A stretch of 64,000 bases of DNA from Bacteroidales bacterium (GCA_021371955.1 JAJFVD010000012.1:186001-250000); one strand, 5' to 3'. Counted from the stretch's first letter, positions 9,038 to 18,491 are shown. The notes: generated from the sequence alone by a model not told the origin. Translations and numbers: made by a program.

Positions 9038-9090
9038 AAGTTCGGTGCTCCTACGTCGCAGGTTTACGCCTGTGGCGAAAGTTGCGTAGT

Positions 9091-10029
9091 TTATTGTAGT
9101 TGCTCATATCTCGATTCAAGAAGATTTTTATAGGCTTCTTTCATGCCATCCGACAAGAAGGACTTCTCAATCAATTCTATAGCCTTTGGTTTGTTTTTAT
9201 GCATCCTCGAATATACGCCCTGGATTTGTTTGCTAGTCAGTCCCATTCCTTCTCCAAGGTGTTTAAAATGAATCCATTTAATTTTTTTCTTCTTGCCTTC
9301 TATTGTAAGTGCAAGTTCTTCCGTGTCGTCTGGATTAACTATGGCGACATTCAGAAGATCATACGCAGGAGCCAATATCCAGCCGGAAGGACTTTCAATC
9401 ATGGAGAAGTTTTTCAGGTGCATATCGTTGTTGCCAGTCAGGAAACAAAACACACTCAGTTCAAGGTAAAATACTTTATCCAGCAAGGTGTTGCCTGAAT
9501 AATCATGAAGCGCTTTGCCCACTTTCTCCATAGAACTTTTGTATTTATCAAATGCTTCCGTAATCTGGAACATATCCAGCATGTGGGTTTTTGCACCTTT
9601 TTCTGTACGATCGATTCTTTTCGTGATATAGGACAATTCTCCGGATGCAAGCCTGATAAGACTGGATGGGACAACATGAATGCCGTATGCTTCTGCTATC
9701 CGCATAGTAAGATGCTCGTTTTCCGGCATTTCGGGATATTTTTCTGACGGTGGTTTGAAAATATATTGCCCGCCTAAAGCCCCAACAACTGTCAGCCGAT
9801 TATTCACTTTTCTCTGATTTTCTTTAATGATTGACAATGATAGCTTAGGTTGCACGCCAGGTACGGCTATACTCCGTTCAACAACGCTCACCGCCAATTC
9901 TGCCATCTGATAGATTGAATATGGAAATGCAGGTGGAGTTGCGAATCCAAAGAATGCCCTGCAACATTTTTCATGAAAATCCACCTCGTTTTTGAGGGGC
10001 TCATAACAATATAAACACTTATTCTCCAT
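9091..10029 (-). CDS. hipT: HipT-like serine/threonine kinase toxin (HipA C-terminal core)
   Basis: A 312-residue kinase matching HipA without its N-terminal subdomain. An N-terminal zinc-ribbon-like segment CLYC...HEKC is followed by the glycine-rich loop PGVQPKLSLS. Its S64-L-S66 pair (counted from ATG 10029) matches the SxS autophosphorylation motif described for HipT. Kinase motifs follow: NDMHLKN (catalytic Asp) and LAPAYDLLN (metal-binding Asp). HipA kinases phosphorylate aminoacyl-tRNA synthetases; the target here is unknown. GTG 10032 is possible, but ATG 10029 is preferred. The start overlaps hipS by 11 bp, so the genes are probably translationally coupled. Confidence 0.85.
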   Translation of the reverse strand: MENKCLYCYEPLKNEVDFHEKCCRAFFGFATPPAFPYSIYQMAELAVSVVERSIAVPGVQPKLSLSIIKENQRKVNNRLTVVGALGGQYIFKPPSEKYPEMPENEHLTMRIAEAYGIHVVPSSLIRLASGELSYITKRIDRTEKGAKTHMLDMFQITEAFDKYKSSMEKVGKALHDYSGNTLLDKVFYLELSVFCFLTGNNDMHLKNFSMIESPSGWILAPAYDLLNVAIVNPDDTEELALTIEGKKKKIKWIHFKHLGEGMGLTSKQIQGVYSRMHKNKPKAIELIEKSFLSDGMKEAYKNLLESRYEQLQ

Positions 10030-10354
10030 CACTCCCTCGTATTGGTATTACGCTTACAGCACCAATGCAATTCTGGCAGCAGGCCAGTAACAAGCCCATC
10101 CTGTCGTTTCGGTTGATTTTCCAGCTCTTTGAAGCTATATCCAGCAACCATCCTTCAGGTATGAGACCTTCAAAAAATGGGAACAACCGATTGTCAATAT
10201 ATGGGACATCACTAACAGGCATTGTAAACGTGATAAAATCGGAAGGATGTTCTTTTACATATTGTTCTTCATACCTGAAGACGAATTCGCCGTCATCAGT
10301 TTCAGTAATCATCCCGGCCGGAATATCTTTATAATATACTTTACCTCTTCTCAT
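10019..10354 (-). CDS. hipS: HipS-like protein (stand-alone HipA N-terminal subdomain)
   Basis: A 111-residue protein corresponding to the N-subdomain-1 of HipA (couple_hipA): LFPFFEGLIPEGWLLD and RMGLLLACCQNCIGAVSV are characteristic. In E. coli HipA this part is fused to the kinase; here it is a separate gene between hipB and hipT. In the characterised HipBST system the HipS protein, not HipB, neutralises HipT. The start codon overlaps the hipB stop (ATGA, 10351-10354). The role as antitoxin is inferred from that architecture. Confidence 0.85.
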   Translation of the reverse strand: MRRGKVYYKDIPAGMITETDDGEFVFRYEEQYVKEHPSDFITFTMPVSDVPYIDNRLFPFFEGLIPEGWLLDIASKSWKINRNDRMGLLLACCQNCIGAVSVIPIRGSDGE

Positions 10355-10560
10355 TCTGCAATCTCTTTACTGCTAACCGGTGCCAGCTCGTGCCCGAACA
10401 TGCTCAATATTATGTTGACTTTGTCCACATTAAGGTTTGTCTTACCCTGCTCAATTTTGCGTATTACAGTCAATGCCACACCGGTTCTTTCTGCAAACTC
10501 CTCCTGTGTAAGATTGACCTCTTTTCTTCGCTCCTTTACAAATTCTGCCAAACGCTTCAT
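10351..10560 (-). CDS. hipB: HipB-like Xre-family DNA-binding protein
   Basis: A 69-residue helix-turn-helix protein of the Xre/Cro family (LTQEEFAERTGVALTVIRKIEQGKTNLNVDKVNIILSMF is the HTH core). It is the first gene of a hipB-hipS-hipT operon and should act as autorepressor and augment HipS neutralisation. Two 17-bp palindromes about 105-153 bp upstream of its start are the candidate operators. Confidence 0.88.
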   Translation of the reverse strand: MKRLAEFVKERRKEVNLTQEEFAERTGVALTVIRKIEQGKTNLNVDKVNIILSMFGHELAPVSSKEIAE

Positions 10561-10586
10561 TATATGCCTTTAGATATAAATTTGTA

Positions 10587-10594
10587 CAAATATA
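10587..10594 (-). promoter_or_regulatory. Putative -7 box for the hipBST operon
   Basis: On the minus strand this reads TATATTTG, matching TAnnTTTG, 26 bp upstream of the hipB ATG. A clear -33 box is not seen. The surrounding ~100 bp are very A/T-rich. Confidence 0.4.
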
Positions 10595-10664
10595 ATAAAT
10601 TATACTTAAATAGATATAATATTTAGATTTAACGTAAAATTATATGTAACTAAAGATAGTAAAA

Positions 10665-10713
10665 TGCACTATCATGGTGCAAAAAAGCCAATAAAATGCA
10701 CTATGAGAGTGCA
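10665..10713. promoter_or_regulatory. Two palindromic operator-like sites upstream of hipB
   Basis: TGCACTATCATGGTGCA (10665-10681) and TGCACTATGAGAGTGCA (10697-10713) share the form TGCAC-N7-GTGCA and are offset by 32 bp, about three helical turns. The flanking AAAA runs are also repeated. Spacing on one DNA face and location upstream of hipB fit cooperative binding by a HipB dimer. They lie between the 3' end of the DUF4954 gene and hipB, so no other promoter is a better candidate owner. Confidence 0.55.
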
Positions 10714-10730
10714 AAAATGGGATTACATTT

Positions 10731-12722
10731 TTAATCTACAATATTCATCAATCTATCTATCAGCTCATTCCCCAATGCAGTCTTGTTTTCGATGTGCTGG
10801 AGAACGGCAGAAACAAACGGGTTGCTCTCAAATCCGCCCCTTACCTGTTCGAAATCCTGAAGGCGTTCTTCGGAATCGCCGTCGGCACCGAAGCCGGTCA
10901 TGGAACTTAATGAGAACTCTTTCTTTGCATCTTCGTATATCATTTTATCCAGCCCAATTACGGCAGTCTCCCATGCAAGAACAATTTGTTTAACCTGTTC
11001 ACGGGTAATTGTTTCGGGGTCTATATCGTAGAACTCCTTAATTTTACTGTAGGCCCAGCTCCATTCGTAGTTGTAGTAATTTTTATGAAGTTGTTCTACA
11101 AATGCGTTTATCTCTTTAAGCTTGCACAAAGAATTCTCTTCAATCCCTTTCATCAGGAGTTCAATTTCGCTTTGCGGAGCAATTAATCCGGAAATATCGA
11201 CCCACTCTCCAAGTCCAACAGGAGAGTCCGGTTTCAGGCGATTACGAATGTCCTGTTCGGATTTAAAATTAATACCCTCCAGCCTCTTAATTATTGAGTT
11301 CCCGAGAAACTTGTTTATCGCTGTTTCGTAAAACATTACCCCATTCATCAGGGAAGAATTCTTAATTTTTGTACTCTTATAGGAATACAGGTCGGTGGTT
11401 TCTCCCGATACTCTTCTCAATTCCAAAAGCAGCGAGCGGCCCGTCAGCATCTTTTGAATCGTATATGGGCTTAAGAGATTATAGTTAATCTGATCCAGCT
11501 TGTTAGGGTCTTTTCGTTTATCTCTCTTTGGCCATTTTTGTGCATCACGTATTGTCCCCACACTGCGCAAATTAACTCCCGGGATCAGGTATGTAGTATT
11601 ATTCTTTTCAATCAGATACGAGAATGGAAGAGAACTTGTATCTGTATTGTTCACGTGACGGCCCATTACAAGAGAAAAAGCTCCTATTCTTGATGGCCAT
11701 AAAATATATGAATCGGAGGTGGTCTTTGACCCTCTCTCAAGAATTCCCTGATGAATTGGCCCCAGTTTATACATATGGTTTGACTGGTTTGAGCCCGAAC
11801 CGGCATTCATAAACGAAAACATTCCGGCAATCAGAAGGCTTGACTTATGGTGGCTCACAGTATATGGCCCGGCAAATACTGCACAGGCCTCTCCATTTTC
11901 GCCGTGGCAGTTGCTGAAAAAGAGCGAGTCGGTTGCGGAGTAGTTTCTGCTTAAAGTCGTGGACTGACCAACAAAACAGCGGCTTATGGTCGCTCCTATA
12001 TCGAGGTGGGCTCCGGACGAAATAATAAAATCTTCACATCTCACTCCATATCCTATATATACAGGGTCGCTTTCGTTGCTGTTGATACTTCCGTTTTTGA
12101 GCATGGAGGCACCTTCAATTATTGTTTTGTCTCCTATTCTGACTTCTCTTATCGAGCCCGCATTGCTGATTTTAACACCGTTTCCTATATATCCTCTGTC
12201 CGAAGAGTGTTTTTTTGAATAGAAATCCACAAGTTCCCGCATCCTCCTTATGAGTGCCGGTCTGTGGCGGTAAAGTGCTATAATATAGGCGAAATGCGCC
12301 GTAAGCTTGTCGTTGATAGGCACTTCCCGGCCGCCTGTTTCATTAAGCACGGATACCTCAACCCCATTGCCGAAAGATGACGTCCCCTCAACCACAATTC
12401 TGTCTACATTTTCAATTATGCAGTCGCTGCCGATATCGTAGTTTGCAATGTAGTTGTGGATGTTTTCTATACATGTGTTGTTGCCTACTGTTACATTGTG
12501 GAGTTTTGCATGGCATATTCCTGACTGTATCCTCACCCCTCCGGGGAGTTCAAATTTTGATTCAAAAACGCCAAGGCGAATGTCTCCCGAGAAGGCGGCA
12601 TCCCAGACCCTTTCCGGTTTAAATGCATTATCAACTAATATCCGTGACCAGTCTTCCGAGTGGCATCTCTGCAATTTGAGCTGCCTAACCTCCTGCTCGT
12701 TAATCTTTCTGAAGTTTTCCAT
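10731..12722 (-). CDS. DUF4954 family protein (left-handed beta-helix)
   Basis: A 663-residue cytoplasmic protein of the Bacteroidota family DUF4954. Residues ~60-330 contain hexapeptide-like repeats (VTVGNNTCIENIHNYI, YIGNGVKISNAGSI, IGDKTIIEGASML, YIGYGVRCEDFIISSGAHLDIGATI) forming a left-handed beta-helix as in sugar nucleotidyl- and acyltransferases. The C-terminal ~250 residues are mostly helical. No nucleotide-binding motif is evident and no reaction is known to me. It is divergent from glutaminase, and its 3' end faces hipB. Confidence 0.85.
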   Translation of the reverse strand: MENFRKINEQEVRQLKLQRCHSEDWSRILVDNAFKPERVWDAAFSGDIRLGVFESKFELPGGVRIQSGICHAKLHNVTVGNNTCIENIHNYIANYDIGSDCIIENVDRIVVEGTSSFGNGVEVSVLNETGGREVPINDKLTAHFAYIIALYRHRPALIRRMRELVDFYSKKHSSDRGYIGNGVKISNAGSIREVRIGDKTIIEGASMLKNGSINSNESDPVYIGYGVRCEDFIISSGAHLDIGATISRCFVGQSTTLSRNYSATDSLFFSNCHGENGEACAVFAGPYTVSHHKSSLLIAGMFSFMNAGSGSNQSNHMYKLGPIHQGILERGSKTTSDSYILWPSRIGAFSLVMGRHVNNTDTSSLPFSYLIEKNNTTYLIPGVNLRSVGTIRDAQKWPKRDKRKDPNKLDQINYNLLSPYTIQKMLTGRSLLLELRRVSGETTDLYSYKSTKIKNSSLMNGVMFYETAINKFLGNSIIKRLEGINFKSEQDIRNRLKPDSPVGLGEWVDISGLIAPQSEIELLMKGIEENSLCKLKEINAFVEQLHKNYYNYEWSWAYSKIKEFYDIDPETITREQVKQIVLAWETAVIGLDKMIYEDAKKEFSLSSMTGFGADGDSEERLQDFEQVRGGFESNPFVSAVLQHIENKTALGNELIDRLMNIVD

Positions 12723-12803
12723 AATACGAATATATATAAATTTTTTTAGTCTCCGGTACCTCTTATCAATTATTTAAAAGCATTTTACGATAGCAATATT
12801 CAT

Positions 12804-12811
12804 TATATTTG
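12804..12811 (+). promoter_or_regulatory. Putative -7 box for glutaminase
   Basis: TATATTTG, 15 bp before the glsA ATG, fits TAnnTTTG. No strong -33 partner is seen. Confidence 0.4.
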
Positions 12812-12826
12812 TACTAAAACCAAGCT

Positions 12827-13741
12827 ATGGAGCTTAAAAATATAATTAATAAAATATTTTCGGAACTCTCTGATTATACGGGTCATGGCCAGGTTGCAGA
12901 TTATATTCCCGCACTATCGTCGGTCAAACGGGATTCTTTTGCAATATCTGCAGCAACACTTGATGGCAATGTAATATCGGCAGGAGATTTCACAGAAAGG
13001 TTTTCAATCCAGAGTATTTCAAAGGTATTTACCCTCGCGATGGTCAGCCGGCATCTGGGAGACAAATTATGGGAGAGCGTAGGGAGAGAGCCGTCAGGCA
13101 CAGCGTTTAACTCGCTTATTCAATTGGAACAGGAGAAGGGAATTCCAAGAAATCCTTTTATAAATTCCGGGGCGCTCGTTATTACAGACAGGCTGATAGA
13201 TCTTTATCCCGATTCAAAACATGCTATTATAGATTTTGTAAGAGAACTAAGCGGGGTTAAGGATATCAGTTACGATAAATCTGTTGCATTATCCGAGCTG
13301 GAAACATCTCACAGAAATCTTGCCCTTGCAAACTTTATCAAGAGTTTTGGCAACATACACAACAAAGTGGAAGATATAATTGATGTTTACTGCAATCAGT
13401 GCAGCATCTCAATGAGCACGGAAGAACTTGCAAAATCTTTTCTTTTTCTTGCCAGCGGCGGAGTTATTCCCACCACAGGCCAAAGAGTATGCGGGCCCAG
13501 AAGTGTAAAAAGACTTAATGCACTAATGCTCACATGTGGGTTATATAATGAATCAGGCGATTTTGCTTTCAGGGTGGGAATGCCAGGCAAAAGCGGAGTT
13601 GGCGGAGGAATAGTAGCGGTTATCCCAAATAAACTTTCAATTGCAGTATGGAGTCCGGAACTCAACAGCAACGGAAATTCATACAGAGGTATTGAAACAC
13701 TGGAGAGATTTACCACCGAACTGGGGATATCAGTTTTTTAA
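12827..13741 (+). CDS. glsA: Glutaminase A
   Basis: Hydrolyses glutamine to glutamate and ammonia in the cytoplasm. The 304-residue length is standard. The serine beta-lactamase-like fold is marked by the S63-I-S-K66 catalytic motif (FSIQSISKVF), NPFINSGALV and MPGKSGVGGGIVAVIP near the C-terminus. The S9 peptidase gene follows after 30 bp without a visible terminator, so the two may be cotranscribed, which would join peptide breakdown and glutamine deamidation. Confidence 0.95.
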   Translation: MELKNIINKIFSELSDYTGHGQVADYIPALSSVKRDSFAISAATLDGNVISAGDFTERFSIQSISKVFTLAMVSRHLGDKLWESVGREPSGTAFNSLIQLEQEKGIPRNPFINSGALVITDRLIDLYPDSKHAIIDFVRELSGVKDISYDKSVALSELETSHRNLALANFIKSFGNIHNKVEDIIDVYCNQCSISMSTEELAKSFLFLASGGVIPTTGQRVCGPRSVKRLNALMLTCGLYNESGDFAFRVGMPGKSGVGGGIVAVIPNKLSIAVWSPELNSNGNSYRGIETLERFTTELGISVF

Positions 13742-13771
13742 CAATAATCGGATAATAAAGATTCTAATAAG

Positions 13772-16375
13772 ATGAAAAAACTAATAATTGCTTTCTCATT
13801 AATCATTTTTGCCGTCTTAACAACTCAGGCACAATCAGGTAAGAAATTGCTTACGGTTAATGATATTGTTAAATGGAACAGAATTACAGACTCAAAAATT
13901 TCTGATGATGGTAAATATGTAGCCGTCAAAATTGAGCCATGGAAAGGGAAGGCTGTTGCAAAACTGTATAATTCCAAAGGAGAAGAGATTTTTAGTGCCG
14001 ATTCGGCAAAAACCATCTTTTTTACTCCTGATTCCAGATATCTTGTTTTGAACAAAGCCGGGAAAAAAGCGGAATCGTTGGTTTTTTATTCCATTTCAAA
14101 AAAAGAGTATACAAAGAGAGATTCGACAGTCTCTTTCAGGATGCTTCCGGACTGGGGCAACTGGGTTGCTGTTAAGGGTAAAGACTCAGTACTCACAATA
14201 CTTGATCTCTCTACAGGCATAGAGAGAAAATTTACCGGGGTAGCAGATTTTCTTCCTGCGAAAAAGGGAAAAAGCGTACTTATTAGGACAAAAAATCAAC
14301 TTGTTTATGCCCAAATTGAGAGCAATAAAACAATCGAACTTTCGTCTGCAAAGAAAACGGATAAGATGTCAATTTCTGCCGATGGTTTGAATGTTGCTTG
14401 GATTTCGGGAGGAGAGCTCCGGCTTAAATCTGACGGTGCAGAATCAAAACAAATAACCGTTAAGGGAAACAACTCATTCCCTGATGGGTGGAGGGTATCC
14501 GAAAATGGCGAACTCCGTTTTTCCGATGAAGGGACAAAAATATATTTTGGCACAGCTCCGGCTGAAAGGCAAAGGGATACAACTGTTGCAAAGGATGAAT
14601 GGCCAACTGTTCAGGTATGGAACTGGAAAGAGAAAACTCAGTTTACAATACAGGTTATTGACAAAGAAAAAGATAAAAAGAAAAGCTTTCTGGCAGTCTA
14701 TGATATAAAAAATGATATTGCAAACCAGATAGAATCTCCTTCGGCAGACCAGTCTCTTATGTTGGATAAGGGAAACTCGGACTATGCTGTCAATATATCA
14801 AATGACAAGTATAAACTTGAAGAGATGTGGGAAGGCAGGACTAAATACGATGTTTACCTGGTCAATACATTGCTTGGAAGATCTACTCCAGTAATAACCG
14901 GTCTCAACGGAGAAGTTAGAGCCTCGCCTAAAGGCCGGTTCCTTTATTGGTACAGCCTTCCGGACAGCTCCTGGTTCGCTTTTTCGGTTTCGGAACTCAA
15001 ACAATACAGAGTTTCCTCTCCCGCCGTCATTAAGGCTTCCGACGAGGAGAATGATGTTCCGGAATGGCCCTCTTCGTATCAGATTGCAGGATGGAACGAG
15101 GATGAGACAGCGTTATACATTTATGACAGGTATGACATCTGGCGAGTTAGTCCCGGTGGAGCGTTTGCTCCTGAGAGAATAACACGCAACGGAAGGGAAA
15201 ACCATATAACATACAGAGTTTTGAAGCTCGACGAAAAGAAGGAATGTATTGACGAAAAAAATCTTTTGCTCCTGTCGTCATTTAATGAAATCAGCAGAGA
15301 AAGCGGGTTCTGTACCCTTAACCCAAATCGCAAAGAGGAACCGAAACAACTCCTGTCCGGGCCTTTTATGTATGGGAATGTACAAAAAGCAGCCTCGGGC
15401 GCAGAGGTGATGTATACGAAAGAGAGTTTTGAGCTGTTTCCGGATTTATGGCTAAGCGATATGAGTTTCAGGAAACCAATCAGAATTACAAACGCAAACC
15501 CACAACAGTCTGATTTCAATTGGGGTACTGCCGAGTTAATCAAGTGGACAACTCTTGACGGGAAAGTTGTTGAAGGGGTTATTTATAAACCGGCCGACTT
15601 TGATCCGAACAAAAAGTATCCTATGATAGTTAATTTCTACGAGAAGAATTCATCTACACTATATTCATACAGAACTCCCGAGGCACACCGCTCGACAATT
15701 GATTACCACATGTATACAAGTAACGGGTACGTTGTTTTCAATCCGGATATATACTACAAAGAGGGATACCCCGGAGAGAGTGCATATAATTGCATAATGC
15801 CCGGCATCTCTGCAATTTTGAATATGGGTTTTGTAGACAAGGCCAAAATTGGAGCACAGGGACATAGCTGGGGCGGATATCAGGTTGCTTATCTTGCAAC
15901 AAGAACATCTCTTTTTGCTGCGATAGAATCCGGTGCACCGGTTGTGAACATGTTCAGTGCATACGGAGGAATCAGATGGGGTACCGGACATAACAGGTCT
16001 TTCCAGTATGAGCATGAGCAGAGCAGGATAGGCAAAACTCCATGGGAGTCACCGCTTAGATATATAGAGAATTCACCCATATTTTCAATGGATAAGGTAA
16101 CTACTCCAATTTTGATAATGGCAAATGATAAGGACGGGCATGTTCCGTGGTATCAGGGAATAGAATACTTCACTTCTCTCAAGAGGCTTCAGAAGCCGGT
16201 TTGGCTCCTTAACTATTCGGGAGAGGTTCACTGGCCGCAAAAAATGGAAAATAAAATTGATTTCCAGAAAAGGATGATGCAGTTTTTTAACCATTATCTA
16301 AAGGGTGAGCAAATGCCCGAATGGATGTCGCCGGGTGTTTCCGCAATAGACCTGGATTACAGGCTGGGCTATTGA
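13772..16375 (+). CDS. S9 family (prolyl oligopeptidase-like) exported peptidase
   Basis: An 867-residue serine peptidase with a signal peptide (MKKLIIAFSLIIFAVLTTQAQ), a long beta-propeller-like N-terminal region (~30-590) and a C-terminal alpha/beta hydrolase domain. Catalytic residues are visible as the nucleophile in GAQGHSWGGYQ, the aspartate in NDKDGHVPWYQG and the histidine in SGEVHWPQ. Bacteroidota have many such periplasmic dipeptidyl or oligopeptidyl peptidases; the specificity is not evident. A TAnnTTTG box for nrfH follows immediately after the stop. Confidence 0.9.
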   Translation: MKKLIIAFSLIIFAVLTTQAQSGKKLLTVNDIVKWNRITDSKISDDGKYVAVKIEPWKGKAVAKLYNSKGEEIFSADSAKTIFFTPDSRYLVLNKAGKKAESLVFYSISKKEYTKRDSTVSFRMLPDWGNWVAVKGKDSVLTILDLSTGIERKFTGVADFLPAKKGKSVLIRTKNQLVYAQIESNKTIELSSAKKTDKMSISADGLNVAWISGGELRLKSDGAESKQITVKGNNSFPDGWRVSENGELRFSDEGTKIYFGTAPAERQRDTTVAKDEWPTVQVWNWKEKTQFTIQVIDKEKDKKKSFLAVYDIKNDIANQIESPSADQSLMLDKGNSDYAVNISNDKYKLEEMWEGRTKYDVYLVNTLLGRSTPVITGLNGEVRASPKGRFLYWYSLPDSSWFAFSVSELKQYRVSSPAVIKASDEENDVPEWPSSYQIAGWNEDETALYIYDRYDIWRVSPGGAFAPERITRNGRENHITYRVLKLDEKKECIDEKNLLLLSSFNEISRESGFCTLNPNRKEEPKQLLSGPFMYGNVQKAASGAEVMYTKESFELFPDLWLSDMSFRKPIRITNANPQQSDFNWGTAELIKWTTLDGKVVEGVIYKPADFDPNKKYPMIVNFYEKNSSTLYSYRTPEAHRSTIDYHMYTSNGYVVFNPDIYYKEGYPGESAYNCIMPGISAILNMGFVDKAKIGAQGHSWGGYQVAYLATRTSLFAAIESGAPVVNMFSAYGGIRWGTGHNRSFQYEHEQSRIGKTPWESPLRYIENSPIFSMDKVTTPILIMANDKDGHVPWYQGIEYFTSLKRLQKPVWLLNYSGEVHWPQKMENKIDFQKRMMQFFNHYLKGEQMPEWMSPGVSAIDLDYRLGY

Positions 16376-16393
16376 TTAATAAGAATATCTTTT

Positions 16394-16401
16394 TATCTTT
16401 G
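16394..16401 (+). promoter_or_regulatory. Putative promoter of the nrf operon
   Basis: TATCTTTG at 16394-16401 with a TTG at 16373-16375, 18 bp upstream, matches the Bacteroidota promoter pattern and places the start of transcription about 15 bp before the nrfH ATG. No FNR-type palindrome is visible around it. Confidence 0.55.
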
Positions 16402-16423
16402 TTAAGGATCAAAAGGTGATTTT

Positions 16424-16990
16424 ATGTTGTACAAATTTCCAAAGCAACTTGTTGTTCCTACGATCATACTGCTTGGCGCTGCGGTGGGCTCTTTAGCATA
16501 TCTTATTTACATATCCCGAATGACTTCTTACCTCTCGGACGACCCTTCGGCCTGTGTAAACTGTCATATAATGGCACCTTATTTTCAGTCATGGCAAAAG
16601 AGTTCTCACCAGCCATGGACAAACTGCAACGAGTGTCATGTCCCGCACAATAATGCTGCAAATAAATATCTCTTCAAGGCAAAAGACGGTCTGTTCCATG
16701 CATCTGTTTTCACTCTCCGTATGGAACCTCAGGTATTACGTCCCCGGGATGCCAGTTACGAGGTTATTATGGACAATTGTATACGCTGTCACACACAGCT
16801 TAATACCGAGTTTGTAAAAACAGGGATGATTGGGTATGCACAAACGAAAGATGGTGGAGGAAAGGCTTGCTGGGATTGCCACAGGGAGGTTCCTCACGGA
16901 AGAATCTCAAACCTCGCAATGAGCCCGAATGCAATAGTTCCACTGCCAAATTCCGCAGTTCCCAAATGGTTGAAAGAAATTATGAAATAA
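16424..16990 (+). CDS. nrfH: Cytochrome c nitrite reductase small subunit NrfH
   Basis: A 188-residue membrane-anchored tetrahaem quinol dehydrogenase that passes electrons from menaquinol to NrfA. One N-terminal transmembrane helix (~residues 7-29) is followed by four CxxCH haem sites: CVNCH, CNECH, CIRCH and CWDCH. This is the NapC/NirT family in its NrfH form. It lies 10 bp before nrfA and shares its operon with two cytochrome c maturation genes. Confidence 0.95.
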   Translation: MLYKFPKQLVVPTIILLGAAVGSLAYLIYISRMTSYLSDDPSACVNCHIMAPYFQSWQKSSHQPWTNCNECHVPHNNAANKYLFKAKDGLFHASVFTLRMEPQVLRPRDASYEVIMDNCIRCHTQLNTEFVKTGMIGYAQTKDGGGKACWDCHREVPHGRISNLAMSPNAIVPLPNSAVPKWLKEIMK

Positions 16991-17000
16991 ACTATATCCT

Positions 17001-18491
17001 ATGAAACTTAAACTGTTTATTGAAAAAAACAGAGGACTGTTAATGTGGGTTCTCTTTGGTGGTACAATAGTAGTTGTTTTTCTACTTGGCCTATTGGCTG
17101 CATCGGTAAACGAAAGACGGGCAGAAATTGCCACTCTTTTCAACAACAAGAGAGTCGAAATTAAAGGCATAGAGGCAAGAAATGAAATATGGGGAGAAAA
17201 CTATCCCCGGGAATACGAAACCTGGCAAAAAACGGCAGATACAACGTTCGAAAGCAAACACAATGGAAATGTAGTGAAAGATGTTCTCGCGGCAAGGCCG
17301 GAGATGGTTGTTTTATGGGCCGGGTATGCATTTTCCAAGGAGTATACATCACCCCGAGGCCATTTTCACGCAATTGACGACATTAGGAATTCGCTTCGCA
17401 CAGGAGCGCCAATGACCGACGAAGAGGGACCGCAGCCGGCAACCTGCTGGACATGCAAGAGCCCGGATGTGCCCCGGATGATGGCCGAAATTGGCATCGA
17501 AAACTTTTATGCAAAAAAATGGGGTGGCATGGGTTCGGAAATAGTCAACCCCATAGGCTGTGCAGATTGTCACAATCCGGAGAACATGAATGTAAGCATT
17601 TCCAGGCCTGCGTTGGCTGAGGCGTTTACCCGCATGGGCAAAGATGTAGGGAAGTCTTCGATACAGGACCTGCGTTCACTGGCATGTGCCCAGTGCCATG
17701 TTGAATATTATTTCAAAGGGGATAAGAAATACCTAACATTCCCATGGGATAAGGGAATGACTGTCGAAAATATTGAGGAATACTACGACGAGGTCGGGTT
17801 CTCGGACTGGACGCATTCGCTTAGCAAAGCACCAATGTTGAAAGCTCAGCACCCCGATTATGAATTGTTTAAGCTTGGCCCTCACGCCCAGAGAGGACTC
17901 TCTTGTGCAGATTGCCACATGCCATACAAAACAGACGGAGCAATAAAATACAGCGACCACCAGCTTGTATCTCCGCTGCTTAACATAGACAGAACCTGTC
18001 TTAGCTGCCATCGCGATACAAAAGAAAACCTGATGAAATATGTATATGAATATCAGGATAAGCTTCTTGAAATAAGAGACAGGGTTGAGAAAGAGCTGGT
18101 TAAGGCACATGTGGAAGCAAAATACGCGTGGGACAACGGAGCAAACGAAAAACAAATGGCACCGGTTCTTAAACTGCTGAGGGCTGCCCAATGGAGATGG
18201 GATTTTGCAGTTGCTTCTCACGGAGCATCCTTTCATGCGCCGGTGGAGACTCAGCGAATAATGGCACACGCGCTTGATAAAAGCTATCAGGCTCAGCTTG
18301 AAGTTCAAAAAGTACTGGCGTCTCTTGGTGTCAAAGGAGATGTTCCCATGCCCGATATCTCCACAAAAGAGAAGGCTCAGGAATATATAGGGCTTGATAT
18401 GAAAGATCTTAAGGCAAAAAAGGAAGTGTTTAAATCTACAATTATTCCACAATGGATAGAGAAAGCAAAAGCGGGCAAAAAGCTTTTATAA
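17001..18491 (+). CDS. nrfA: Cytochrome c nitrite reductase catalytic subunit NrfA (ammonia-forming)
   Basis: A 496-residue periplasmic pentahaem enzyme that reduces nitrite to ammonium with six electrons. The active-site haem carries the lysine-ligated motif CWTCK; four CxxCH motifs follow (CADCH, CAQCH, CADCH, CLSCH). An N-terminal hydrophobic helix serves as uncleaved anchor or signal. Length is typical. It uses the common CxxCK haem, and the ccs pair downstream supplies the haem attachment machinery. The 3' end overlaps the start of the ResB gene by 40 bp. Confidence 0.96.
   Translation: MKLKLFIEKNRGLLMWVLFGGTIVVVFLLGLLAASVNERRAEIATLFNNKRVEIKGIEARNEIWGENYPREYETWQKTADTTFESKHNGNVVKDVLAARPEMVVLWAGYAFSKEYTSPRGHFHAIDDIRNSLRTGAPMTDEEGPQPATCWTCKSPDVPRMMAEIGIENFYAKKWGGMGSEIVNPIGCADCHNPENMNVSISRPALAEAFTRMGKDVGKSSIQDLRSLACAQCHVEYYFKGDKKYLTFPWDKGMTVENIEEYYDEVGFSDWTHSLSKAPMLKAQHPDYELFKLGPHAQRGLSCADCHMPYKTDGAIKYSDHQLVSPLLNIDRTCLSCHRDTKENLMKYVYEYQDKLLEIRDRVEKELVKAHVEAKYAWDNGANEKQMAPVLKLLRAAQWRWDFAVASHGASFHAPVETQRIMAHALDKSYQAQLEVQKVLASLGVKGDVPMPDISTKEKAQEYIGLDMKDLKAKKEVFKSTIIPQWIEKAKAGKKLL

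Noticed and set aside
8807..9133. Open frame across the foldback element and the 3' end of hipT
   Set aside because: It is low-complexity in content, rich in Ser/Cys/Leu, covers inverted repeats and runs antisense into hipT; no family pattern.
16376..16423. FNR/CRP-type operator before nrfH
   Set aside because: No TTGAT-N4-ATCAA or TGTGA-N6-TCACA-like palindrome is present; only the promoter boxes are visible.
18452..18491. The 40-bp nrfA/resB overlap as a sequencing error
   Set aside because: Both reading frames are intact with normal termini, and the ResB membrane start lies just after the overlap; a real overlap is simpler.
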